DNA of 25,337 nucleotides, taken from positions 1,097,602-1,122,938 of the forward strand of contig NW_003155237.1 in NCBI RefSeq assembly GCF_000003605.2. The letters run 5' to 3'. This document shows positions 1 to 21,240 of this stretch, in pieces (position 1 is the first letter of the stretch; each line of letters opens with the position of its first letter). Below the pieces are notes generated by a model, which had not been told where the DNA came from, searched no databases, and saw only the letters and a list, made by a program, of their open reading frames with translations. The stretch is from Saccoglossus kowalevskii. Lineage: Eukaryota > Hemichordata > Enteropneusta > Harrimaniidae. The translations under genes and the position numbers were made by a program.

Positions 1-72
1 TACAGAATATGAACTGAAATTAAATGTAGATGTTAAGTAAAAAAAAGTATATTATAAATGTAACAGTTTTAC

Positions 73-370
73 CTGGATCTCCCCAGTAATATTGCACTAT
101 ATTATCAGGATCCAGTACGAACCACGGGGTCAGGTGAACATATTTTCCCGGAGTGCCACATTCGCCGTATTGGACTGTATAAGGATTATCTCCCCACACA
201 GGGTTGGCTTCTTCCACTCGGTAGTCGGCGCGTGAAAACGTTTCCACGGTAACAGCTTCATACTCTGGTCTGTCCTGCCACGTCGTGGGTATCAAAAAAT
301 CCACCTTGCGAAAAAAAGCTCGTCGTCTTGTGGCGCGGTGGAGGTAGTCAGATGCAACCACGAATGCTTC
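73..370 (-). CDS. CLCA: Second CLCA gene exon 2
   Basis: 298 nt, starting EAFVVASDYLHRAT after the acceptor TCCTGTAG and ending WGDP plus one base. Its central 188 nt match the other copy with one mismatch, which is a coding change (Thr here, Arg there). Confidence 0.92.
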
Positions 371-900
371 CTACAGGAATGAGGAACAACATCGGATTAT
401 CTCGCGAACTCCTTCGGTTCATTATATTTAGTAATATTTGTCGGGACTCTATTTAGTATTGTTTAGGGTCATTATCACGATTACATTTTACAATTACGCG
501 CTGACTCAGGCCTTTGATCAATGTTGGGTTATTTTAGAACTTGAAGAATGAAAAAAACAGTTGTCGTCGCCTATCCACCTGGTAATCACTTTCTTCAAGC
601 CTGTTCCCCTTTCACCACTCCTGATCGATTAAGGGCTTTCAACACATAGTTCATCGCTTTAAAACGAGAATTTAAAAGGACTTAATCCTAACAGAGCCCC
701 AAATACACGTTTCCGTAATTTACCTTCAGTCTGTCAATAATCTCCAAATTCTCCGGTATCTGTCCGTTGATAGCAACCAGTACATTGTCGTAACCATTAT
801 CAACTAACTTGGCCAGCGAATTCCAGCCGCCGTTGACGCTACCAACCATGGTTACCACGGAGACACTGCTGATTAGCAGTATTGCCGTTCTCCACTTCAT
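73..900 (-). CDS. CLCA: Second CLCA-family gene, 5' part only (exons 1 and 2), cut by the window edge
   Basis: Exon 1 is 724-900 (59 codons) and exon 2 is 73-370 (99 codons plus one base). The intron 371-723 is GT-AG, phase 0, and the exon 2 donor is CAG|GTAAAA, phase 1. The exon lengths and phases are identical to the complete gene 5.4 kb away on the same strand. The product would start MKWRTAILLISS, a signal peptide that differs from the other copy, and then share SVNGGWNSLAKLVDNGYDNV. Exon 2 is nearly the same protein. No stop or frameshift is visible. Exon 3 with the HExxH motif should lie beyond base 1, so I cannot tell whether the whole gene is intact. Confidence 0.9.
724..900 (-). CDS. 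CLCA: Second CLCA gene exon 1
   Basis: Encodes 59 residues with a hydrophobic signal segment, then the mature N-terminus GWNSLAKL. The donor GTAAATTA is the same as in the other copy. It differs from the other exon 1 at about 28 of 177 bases, concentrated in the signal-peptide part. Confidence 0.9.
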
Positions 901-1004
901 GATTTGTTAAATTCCTTTGTGATATGTTGTTTCTAGAGTTAATGAATCATACATTTTCTATTTTTACTTTTAAACATTTGGTTTAGGTATCAATATGATT
1001 TAAA

Positions 1005-1210
1005 TACTGTAAAATTACTAATTTTCACTGGGTTTAATTTTCGCTGATTTACCATTTCAGGCATATTAAGTGGGTTTTAAATTCACAGTTTTATCATTTA
1101 GATAATGTGTTCTATGCTAAATTTTACATATTTACCGGGTTTTAATTTAGCGCATTTTCCAGTCAGCGAAATAAGCAAAAACCCAGTGAATAATTAACCC
1201 TTTTACAATA
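1005..1210. mobile_element. MITE-like element, copy A (TACTGTAAA ends)
   Basis: 206 bp with imperfect terminal inverted repeats. The left end reads TACTGTAAAATTACTAATTT and the reverse complement of the right end reads TATTGTAAAAGGGTTAATTA. Both continue into a CACTGGGTTT block and then a CGCTGA word. There is no coding capacity. TA at the outer edges may be the target duplication. It is the reverse complement of the element at 4913-5201. It ends 105 bp upstream of the second CLCA gene's ATG. Confidence 0.75.
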
Positions 1211-4200
1211 TGTTGTGGCTATTGGACCCGTTCTCCATGTCGAATTGTCACCTGGTCGACTCTCGCAGTACAACGGAGAAAGCGAGTACATTTTCCATAT
1301 ACGTCATATTTTGATATGTCCAGTTCAAAGTGTTCACTGTATGTAATAATAATTATTATAAGTTACAGCATAAATACAATAATTTCAGCCTCCACGTGAA
1401 ATGTTTTTAGACAAAAGATGCAAATCATGTACGATTCGACTTGAAATGAATATTCTTCATTGTTTCCGGGCGATTGATGTATGCAGTGTCGTGAGTAAAT
1501 TAAAAACAGCAAACGATTGACTACGCCGAACATGGAATAATTTACAAAATAACTACGTAGATAGTCAGTTTTTTTTTCTCCTATGATCCTAAAGAATCAA
1601 TTTTATAAATGAACTGTCATTGCCGACAGAAGTTTTCATTTTTCAGACACGTTCTGTGTAAATTAAATTGTTGGCCGACTCGCGTGCATGGCTGCTGTTG
1701 TGTCCATGGGTATGCATTTGTATGCTGCTGTATCAAAATACGCGGTTTGAACGTTTAATAAGTTAAATCTTCCAATTAAATTGACCAGTGAACACGTATT
1801 TTAAGTATAAATCATGATAACAGAGAAACTGTTACTAGAATTCACTTCGAATATCTTCCCTGGAAAAATGATTAAACCCAGTTTGTTTTATCTTTTAAAT
1901 TAGAAGCTATTTAAAGAAAATCATTAATAGGTAGAGAATTTGTAGTTTTACGTTAAACAAAACAATTTGGACTGAATTTGTAAAATTTATTTTCAAAGTT
2001 ACCGATCGACGTTTTCCCCGCATATTACGTAATTTCAAGTGAATTTATCTTGTCCGTAGTCGCTTACTCACTCTGTGGCGTATCGGCCCGATGTAAGAAA
2101 CCACACCAGTCTCAGAGTCAAGTTTATTGATAATGAAGATCAGTTTCTCATAAACAAACAACAATTTATGTCAAAACAATCATTTGCGGTAAATTGATCG
2201 AAAAATTTTCAATTACTCACCTGAAAACAAAAATTGTACAAAGACTTGTCTTAGCGTTTTCTTCGCTGTGCGTAGCGACGAGAGTCCGTGCTACCTATGA
2301 CACATGAAATACATTCCAAGGCCCTATGGAAGGCGTTAATACACGTAACGACCTTCTTGTTTTTGAAGATCATACTTTACAGGGCCGTTGTTAGGGATAT
2401 TGTGTTATAGTCAATAAAAACGCGTTCTTCGTGATGAGGGGGATGTAATTTCGGTCGTCTGAGTTATTTTTTAAACCAACTTGATGGCAGTTTAAGAACT
2501 TATAACGGCGCGCCGTAATCGGATAAAGTACATTGCCCCCGAAACGGGATTTAAATCACTCCAGTGACCGAGTATCACAGTTCTGAAAAAAATTTCATGG
2601 GGGGGGGGGGTTCTGCTCACCGCCCCTCCCCGTACAATCACCTCCATCCCCCGGTGCTAACACCACTCAATCTACTATAAATCGATGAATACGGACAATC
2701 TCAAATTGTGGGGGGGGGGGGCATCGTAAAGCGTTGCTTACCTTCCGATAAAAAGGGAACGATACTATTGCCCGATCATTTATATTTCAACAAACGTAAC
2801 TGAATGAAAAGACGGTGGATCAAATGTACTTCGAGGCAAATGAACTTGAATAACACGCAAACAAATACACAAATAAATATTTCAGGTTTTCAGTTGTAAG
2901 ATTTGTTCATACATCTCATGTACTTGAGCAATACACATCGGCGCCGTGATTTCATCTGATAGCATAGAATTGACTTCTTATATTTGGGGGGGGGGGGTCT
3001 TGTCCCGGCATTGTACTTTACGCTACAGGCGAATACAGTAGTTATGTGCTGATTCTAACACAGCTAAGAAGTGATGCTAAAAAGTATATCTTACCATTAG
3101 TTTGTTTGATTATCGATTCGAATGTCCGGGGAACAAATCAGTTTTTATTCAAACTCGACGCATATTATAAACTCAAAACACAGATTCTATATATTCCAAT
3201 ATCGACCGGCGTCATCGCTGTGGTAGTTACGGCGATGTTTAATTAATGAATTGTTTGTATATTATATTATTGTTTAAGGCCAATTACCAATGAATAGTGA
3301 TTAGTTGGATTGTCAGTGAATCACGTGATGGCGAACACACGTGCCGTGCATTGAACAAGGTGTTACACATTCCTTGTGACAGAATTATCATGTTTATGTT
3401 ACCACGTGAAAGTTATTCAGGCACGTGACACGAGACGACCATCGGAAACACGACAATTTACTGGGGGGGGGGGGCTGGTACAGGCCGCGGCTACAGGAGA
3501 TAAACGGGCATTTTACCTTTTTACAGGAAATAAAACAAAAGTTCCATTTACAGTAAAAAACATAGGTTTTTACACTTTACAGATAAAGCAAATTCCTAAT
3601 TACATTTTGCATTTTTATAATATATTGGAAATTGCATACGAATTACGACATTTAATGTGGAAAATGCTTTATACGCTTACAAAAAATAAGATCTTTGTAC
3701 AAATTACGGACGAATAAAATAGATCATTACATTTTTCACCTTGCCCATGTCTACGAATTTATGTTTATTATTTATTCAAGTTACATTATTACGAAAATAA
3801 AAACAACTGATTACAGCTTACGAAAATACCCCTTGCTGACCCTCTATACTGAGATACGGCCACGTACTTGAATGTTCTCCAGGATTGGCCGACACAACAC
3901 AAAACTACATTAACAATCATGATACTAGCATAATGATAAACAATTTCCGTTTTCGAATTATTTCGTTTTTATGTGGGATAATTATATTTATTAAAATTAT
4001 AGTTTTCAGTCATAATTCAAGATAAATAAAATGCAATTTTTTTTTTAATATACACGTGTAATCAGTAATTATGAAAATTATTAATGGTGTGCATATGAAA
4101 TGTCAAAATCAGCAGTTTTCAGTTTTGTTTTCACCCAAAACGAAAGAATTTCACAAAGTCGAAAATGGAAAGTCTTTATCACAGTATTTCACCGATATTA

Positions 4201-4912
4201 ACTAAACGATTTTTAAAAGTACCTTATACTCTAGTCGCCGGGGTTTGTTGAACCCAAAACAATCGACAATAACACTTCATTTAACGAGAATGACCGAACT
4301 GCCGAATGAAACGATTTATAGCTCAACTGAACAGTGATCACCTGTAGCTGGGCATCGCAATGACGTCATACATAACTATGTTGTGTTGATTAGTGCCTGC
4401 TTTGTTTATCTTAGAAACACTGGATCGCAAGAGCATGGAGGTAAAAGACAGATGGGATAAGCAATCGTAATTGTAAACATAATACACCCAAACCCAAATT
4501 CGATTCTTGTTCTGCTATCTGTTGCGAGCATAACGACAGTGTATGACACCGTGACAATCTCTACGTTGTCATATATCGTGATAGTTTGTCTTGCGATAAA
4601 TACTGATACAGGTATTGGTCTTACGATATGCGTCACGGTTACTCGTACCGTGTATGTATGAGGGGTGCATTGCATATTGCATATAAAGTGACGCATCATG
4701 GGAATGAAGGTATGCTACATGCTACCCGCATCTAAAATCTGTTCACTTGTTGTGTTAATCACCTCAAATGCGGAAATACCAGAAGTCTGTATAAAACGTT
4801 GCAGTTCCTAGTTGTGATAATGTACGGAGGAATTGATATGTACTTTTAGGGTTTACAGACAGGAAACAAGATTGTAAACCAATTTTGACATAAATGATGT
4901 CAATGTAACAGG
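1211..4912. other. Intergenic region between the two CLCA genes, no gene seen
   Basis: Only short unrelated open frames occur, none longer than about 113 codons, with no recognisable motif and no splice-consistent extension. It is bounded by two inverted MITE-like copies and contains the G12 tracts. Confidence 0.7.
2599..3474 (+). repeat. Four G12 homopolymer tracts
   Basis: Runs of exactly 12 G at 2599-2610, 2710-2721, 2986-2997 and 3463-3474, all on the plus strand, within 0.9 kb of otherwise ordinary AT-rich sequence. Two further G10 runs occur at 10992-11001 (intron 6) and 20120-20129 (preceded by T14). Confidence 0.95.
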
Positions 4913-5201
4913 TACTGTAAAGGGTTTAATTATTCACCGGGTTTTAATTTTGCTTATTTCGCTGATTGAAAAATGCGCTAAATTAAAACCCAGTGAATAT
5001 TTAAAATTTAGCATAGAACACATTGGTTGAACACATTATCTAAATGATAAAACCGTAAATTAAAAACCCACTGAATATGCAAAATTTAGCATAGAACACA
5101 ATATCTAAATGATAAAACCGTGAATTTAAAACTCACTGAATATGCCTGAAATAGTAAATCAGCGAAATTTAAACCCAGTGAAAAGTAGTCATTTTACAGT
5201 A
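4913..5201. mobile_element. MITE-like element, copy B, with internal duplication
   Basis: 289 bp, same family as 1005-1210 in inverted orientation, starting TACTGTAAAGGG and ending ATTTTACAGTA. It is about 83 bp longer because an internal block is present twice in tandem (about 5003-5080 and 5081-5146, each with TTTAGCATAGAACACA and CTAAATGATAAAACCG). No ORF. Confidence 0.75.
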
Positions 5202-6269
5202 TATAAACATCCCCTTCCACCCGCGAGAGACTAAAGTCTTTTCTTTTTATCACATAATACTCGGCAGTGCACCGCCATTTATTTTTTAAAAACAACATGT
5301 GCAATACGTTTGCAGAGGTGTTACATGTGCTGTATATAATGTTGTCCATATCATACCCATGTATATTACGCTAAGACATGATGTTAACATTGCATAAGCA
5401 CAACCCTAATCAGAGCTGCAATAATCGTTTTGTAATAAGAATAAATAATAAACTATATAATTGTAGTTCTACTTCATTTTTTCTATCTTCGGTACAGTGA
5501 AGATGTCGTTGAAATCAACATATAAATGATTAGATATATACAAACAAATATAATAATGGAGACAATATATTTAGGAATATACACTTCTCGTAATGTTTTA
5601 GAAAGTTGGTAATTAATCACGTGACAATGTTCATTGGTTTGTTATATAAATGATGAAGATATTGTTCCATGGCACCATGAAATAGCATTCTGTATGTTAC
5701 AGTGACGTATTCTGAGAAACTTGTCCTAATATTTTACAAAAATCGCCATTTTTAGAACAATTCCATAGAACACAATGTTAAAAAAAAGCAATTTTTGAAA
5801 CTTTATAAAACCAAGATTTAAAAAAAAAATAATTCGGGACTACAAAAAGTAACTCATCATTCACAAAACATAATTTGTTTCAGCCTATGTCACGTGACCA
5901 GACTATGTCATCAGCGTAAATTTGTCATATGACATAATATCTCTGCCATGGGGACCAATATTAAAAGCGTTCTAATACTAGTACAATGGCAACTATCCAC
6001 TAAATACAACTATCATTTTCTCGCAAATTAAGCTGGTGACCCCAACTTGTTTTAAGCCAATATCATTATATTGTTGAGGAGTACAATTCATTGCAAAATG
6101 GTTAAAATTATGGGTATCTGCATTTATGTGTGGTGGTATGTTTGTTTCCATTTGCTCGTGTTTATGCCACAAAAAAAGATATATTTATATTTTCAATCTA
6201 CTCCAGTATATTATATATTAGATTTATCTGCGAACTATGAAGCCGTCATGAGAAACATCTTAAAATGAT
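5202..6269. other. 3' flank of the complete CLCA gene
   Basis: AT-rich sequence with no coding support. It should hold the 3' UTR of the CLCA gene (minus strand, just below 6270). No canonical AATAAA in transcript sense lies within several hundred bases of the stop. Confidence 0.6.
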
Positions 6270-17725
<11,456 letters not shown>

Positions 17726-17783
17726 GTTTCGCCGAATTCTGCTTGTAATATGCTGTATTGGGAGCGAACCATTCAAATACATT

Positions 17784-17791
17784 CTTATATA
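17784..17791 (-). promoter_or_regulatory. Possible TATA box of the complete CLCA gene
   Basis: TATATAAG in transcript sense, 59-66 nt before the ATG. The leader after it aligns loosely with the leader of the second copy (shared AATGTAT and ACATAT-type words), where the corresponding site is the weaker TAAAAATAG. The transcription start would be near 17760. Inference only. Confidence 0.4.
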
Positions 17792-19374
17792 TCACGTTTA
17801 TTTTGATCATCATTTTTTGTTTTCTTTCGCGGTAGACGGTTTGTCAACATTGTTAAATTGGTCCCAATTATTCAAGCACTCCGTGAGTAATGGTTATAAA
17901 TTTTGTACTAAAGCTAGAAACCGATTTGCAGTGCCAATATTTTGTTTCATTTCCTGTTAAAACGTGGTAGTGGTCTAGTATAGTGGTCGGACTTGAAGAA
18001 AACGATATACTCGCATTTTGTACCATCAACAAATATATAACCACATTCACTAAATATTTGATTATAACGAATGGGTGTTGTCATTTCGTCCGCAGACTGA
18101 GGTGCATGGTTTAGTGACGGCAGTTAACGGCTTGCATGGGGTTGAGGTTCTCGTGAACGTCCGAGACGCGCAGCCTTAGAGTTGCCGTAATTTAACGAAG
18201 TACAGTGTAGTACTGTGAACTTGGCGAGTCAATAGGGCAATGACCTTTAGAAACATCACTTGATTCATGTACGTATCACAGTAAATTACATCATGCTTAA
18301 AACCATAAACCATTCATTCACACAGTTTGTCGATCTGAAAGTCGTTGGTTCGAAATACGGATTACTCTAAGTAGTAGAGAACGCTGTGCTTTCCACTTAA
18401 GTCATGTGACAAAAAACTAGTTATGATAAACAGTCGGAAAAAGATTCTTTCGCACCCCGAGTCCAAAGCATAACTCTAACCTATACCCTGCAGCGCTTTC
18501 CAAGTTAATTGCGCATGTCCCTCCTTAAGACTGTTAGAACAATAGCGACCGATAGCGAAGAGCCAAAAAGTAGTATTACTAACATTACAGTTTTAATAAA
18601 TAGTGTGAATTCAACAGTGCCCGTCACGGTTGTAACCACCTCAACCCAGTCACTGCTGGTCTGGTTTAATTATTAGAATACAATGCGTTATGACCTTCCG
18701 TTACGTGGATCAACTATATTATGCCTTACTCAATCATATATAAATAAACACCATTTCGTATAAATACAGTTACGGTTATTCTGAGTGAACATTCTGATTT
18801 ATATGATGTAACCTTAATGGAGCTTATCAGTTGATAAAACAATATGTTATGCCACACAACGGAGACATGTGACGGACGTATTCATCTATGCTTGCATATG
18901 CATACTAGACGACCGGGTTTACCACGACGACCGGGTTTACCACGACGGCCGGCATACCATAACTTCACTACGGTGAATTCACTGTCCGTTTTCAACACCT
19001 TGAAAAACTGTGGTAAATATAAAAGCGAAATCCTGACGTCAATAAGGTGCGTTTTATTTTGAAATTTTAGCCATAATATTTTTAGTTTTTTTTAATCTCC
19101 CAATCATAAACGGTATCAAGTCTAGGCGTGTTCACAAGCAATATACATCAGGTCTGTCGCTCACTTAGGGTCGGCTTGACTGGATTTTGCCAATGTTTCT
19201 GAATTAATGTATGCAATGGTATTTGCTATGGTCAAAGCGGTTTGCTACAGGACCAACAAGTGCATGTGACGCGTCAGGACGCGTTGTGTGTTGCGAATTA
19301 CGTAGGTGTCGAACGCGTTAGTGCCGGTACCATCTGAACAAGAGTCGCCAAAAGTAGTTAACTTGCATGGCTTC
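17792..19374. other. Upstream flank of the CLCA gene, no gene seen
   Basis: Non-coding. The 18-bp repeat at 18908 is the only clear structure. The word GGTTCGAAAT at about 18346 resembles a tRNA T-loop but has no cloverleaf around it. Confidence 0.6.
18908..18952. repeat. 18-bp direct repeat, 2.5 copies
   Basis: GACGACCGGGTTTACCAC occurs twice in tandem, followed by a diverged third copy (GACGGCCGGCATACCA). The surrounding short open frame is not supported as a gene. Confidence 0.8.
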
Positions 19375-19885
19375 TTAACCCGAGGTAAGAAAACATGCAC
19401 GAACGCTTAGCACGGGCTAAGAAACGTTAAGTACGGGTTTAAGTGGACCCGGTCCATATCCTTAGCACGAGCTAACGAAGTGAGCGTGAACAATTAGCTC
19501 AGTGCCCAGAACGTCATTGTATGCAATGTCCATGTGAAGGATTTACTATTATAGTCATAACTATACATTTCGGTATGCCATTTCCAACATAACTGTCAAC
19601 GCGAACACATGCAGGGGAATTCTGGGGAAAAAATAACTGACAATTAAACTTTATATTACTCCCAGTTATTCTACTCTTTTTGAACTTGCCTTGGTACTGT
19701 TTTATAACCGGAGAACTAACATGTATACTTTCTTGGTTACTGTTCTGAGTAAGCATAGTTAAAATGACTAAATATTTGTATATTCTTAACAAGTTTGGGC
19801 ATTCTTTAGCCCGTGCTAACCACTGTTTCCTCCCGTGCGTGAACGCAATCGGGTTTAAGTCTTAAATCTTACCCCGTACTTAGTG
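19375..19885. repeat. Cluster of short palindromes in inverted arrangement
   Basis: Near-palindromes TTAACCCGAGGTAA (19375), TTAGCACGGGCTAA (19407), TTAAGTACGGGTTTAA (19427) and TTAGCACGAGCTAA (19462) face TTAGCCCGTGCTAA (19806) and CTTACCCCGTACTTAG (19868) on the other side. The left arm 19375-19428 and the reverse complement of about 19805-19862 align imperfectly. This may be a decayed foldback element. Confidence 0.5.
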
Positions 19886-20596
19886 TAGCCTGAACACGAC
19901 TATTAAAGTAGTCTATAACCAGCCATACGCAATTATCGAAGTGGTTACATTGCATGTTATGTACTTGTTCTATGGTTTCAATACAATGTACAGATACCAA
20001 CAACATTAGAACATATAAATCATATCATCACGCATTACATCGCATATTCAGGAATAAAACTGATTATATCGAAGGAAATAATAAATAGTTGTACACCTTA
20101 ACGTGTTTTTTTTTTTTTTGGGGGGGGGGTTACAATGTGTTCATTTCTATTAATTTGCCGATGATATGTCGTCAACTTCTCAGTGGGTTTCAGAAAGATT
20201 ATTTTTTTTAAAAAGATGACTCAAAAACATGCAAAAATGGACTCGGATATTTTTAAGCCATTTTCAAAATTCATAACATACAAGTATAACTACCTAGTTT
20301 ATAACTAGATTACTTTTTCCCCTTATCCTACATTGTGATATATGCTGAGACCGTAAGAACCATAAGCTCAATGGCTAAAGAAAATCATTTTTATGGATGT
20401 TTGATTGTATATGAATGTTGCTATGAATAGAATAACATGAATCTAAACATCTATGTTAAGATCAATAAGCAAGCTGAAATTACGGTAAAGTGATGCTGGA
20501 ATATAGACGCGACGGTGTATTTGCTTACTGAACGGAATTTTAATCTTATGAAGCCACGAATCCACCCGGTCGTGTTATTTGTTACTAGTACCCGAT

Positions 20597-20701
20597 TAAA
20601 CACAGGTATATGCTGGATAAAACGCAGGTATATGCTGGATAAAACACAGGTATATGCTGGATAAAACACAGGTATATGCTGGATAAAACACAGGTATATG
20701 A
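20597..20701. repeat. 22-bp minisatellite, about 4.7 copies
   Basis: The unit is AAACACAGGTATATGCTGGA plus TA. Copies are identical except one G for A (AACGCAGG) in the second. It lies about 40 bp left of the TIR element at 20744. Confidence 0.95.
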
Positions 20702-20743
20702 GCCTTAGGGACAATTACACTGCCGCGATACCGTTGATATAAC

Positions 20744-20960
20744 TACTATAAAACACATTGAAATAGCTACATGTCATTTTAGCGAATTTGACTCAATACA
20801 TGAATTAACAGAATCTTTATTTAGCTAAAATGCCAATTACCTCATTGTGAGAATATACTTCAGTTTATTCTAAATCAGCGACATCTTGAATTAGCAAAAT
20901 TACAGGTTAGCTAAATTAGCTAAAATGACATGCTAGCTAAAAAGACGCGTTTTACAGTAT
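20744..20960. mobile_element. TIR element with TACTGTAAAAC-type ends
   Basis: 217 bp with long inverted ends. The left arm starts TACTATAAAACAC and carries CATGTCATTTTAGC. The right arm, reverse-complemented, starts TACTGTAAAACGCG and carries the same CATGTCATTTTAGC word at the same distance. The outermost bases match the family at 1005 and 4913, but the interior differs. Confidence 0.65.
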
Positions 20961-21030
20961 ATGGCGCAATGTAAAGGATAGACGCATTGTGGAAAGTCGT
21001 GTCAAAAACCTATCTCCGTGATTTACTTAC

Positions 21031-21240
21031 CTGTTAAAGAACCGATCTCTTACGATTTGTTAGTCGCGAGTGGTGCTGCCAGTTTGTACTCTATCTGAAA
21101 TGTATACGCACCCATGAGCTACGATTGGCCGAGTTATCAACTGTGGGTTACGTCACGGATTGTCCACGCCCACTCCGTCTCGCCCAAATCCACTTGTTAC
21201 CTAGCCTATCGTGAGGCGAACAATCAGAGGAATGTTTTGC
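21031..21240 (-). promoter_or_regulatory. Promoter-like patch with a consensus splice donor
   Basis: On the minus strand CAG|GTAAGTA gives a textbook donor, with the exon side ending at 21031. Just upstream lie CCAAT (21124-21128), a CRE-like TTACGTCAC (21148-21156, read on plus) and GGGCGTGG (21164-21171). This could be a non-coding first exon and its promoter, either for the CLCA gene 3.3 kb away or for another transcript. No coding sequence is visible. Confidence 0.35.

Noticed and set aside
3376-3717. 113-codon plus-strand open frame
   Set aside because: It runs through a G12 tract, has no recognisable motif, and becomes low-complexity AT-rich sequence towards its end.
4406-4699. 97-codon minus-strand open frame with hydrophobic residues
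   Set aside because: No family signature, no splice-consistent neighbours and composition like the flanks.
18300-18375. tRNA-like T-loop word GGTTCGAAAT
   Set aside because: No D-arm, anticodon stem or acceptor stem pairing at the right distances.
20451-20714. 87-codon minus-strand frame with repeated IPVFYPAYTC peptide
   Set aside because: The repeat comes from the 22-bp minisatellite, and nothing else supports a gene.
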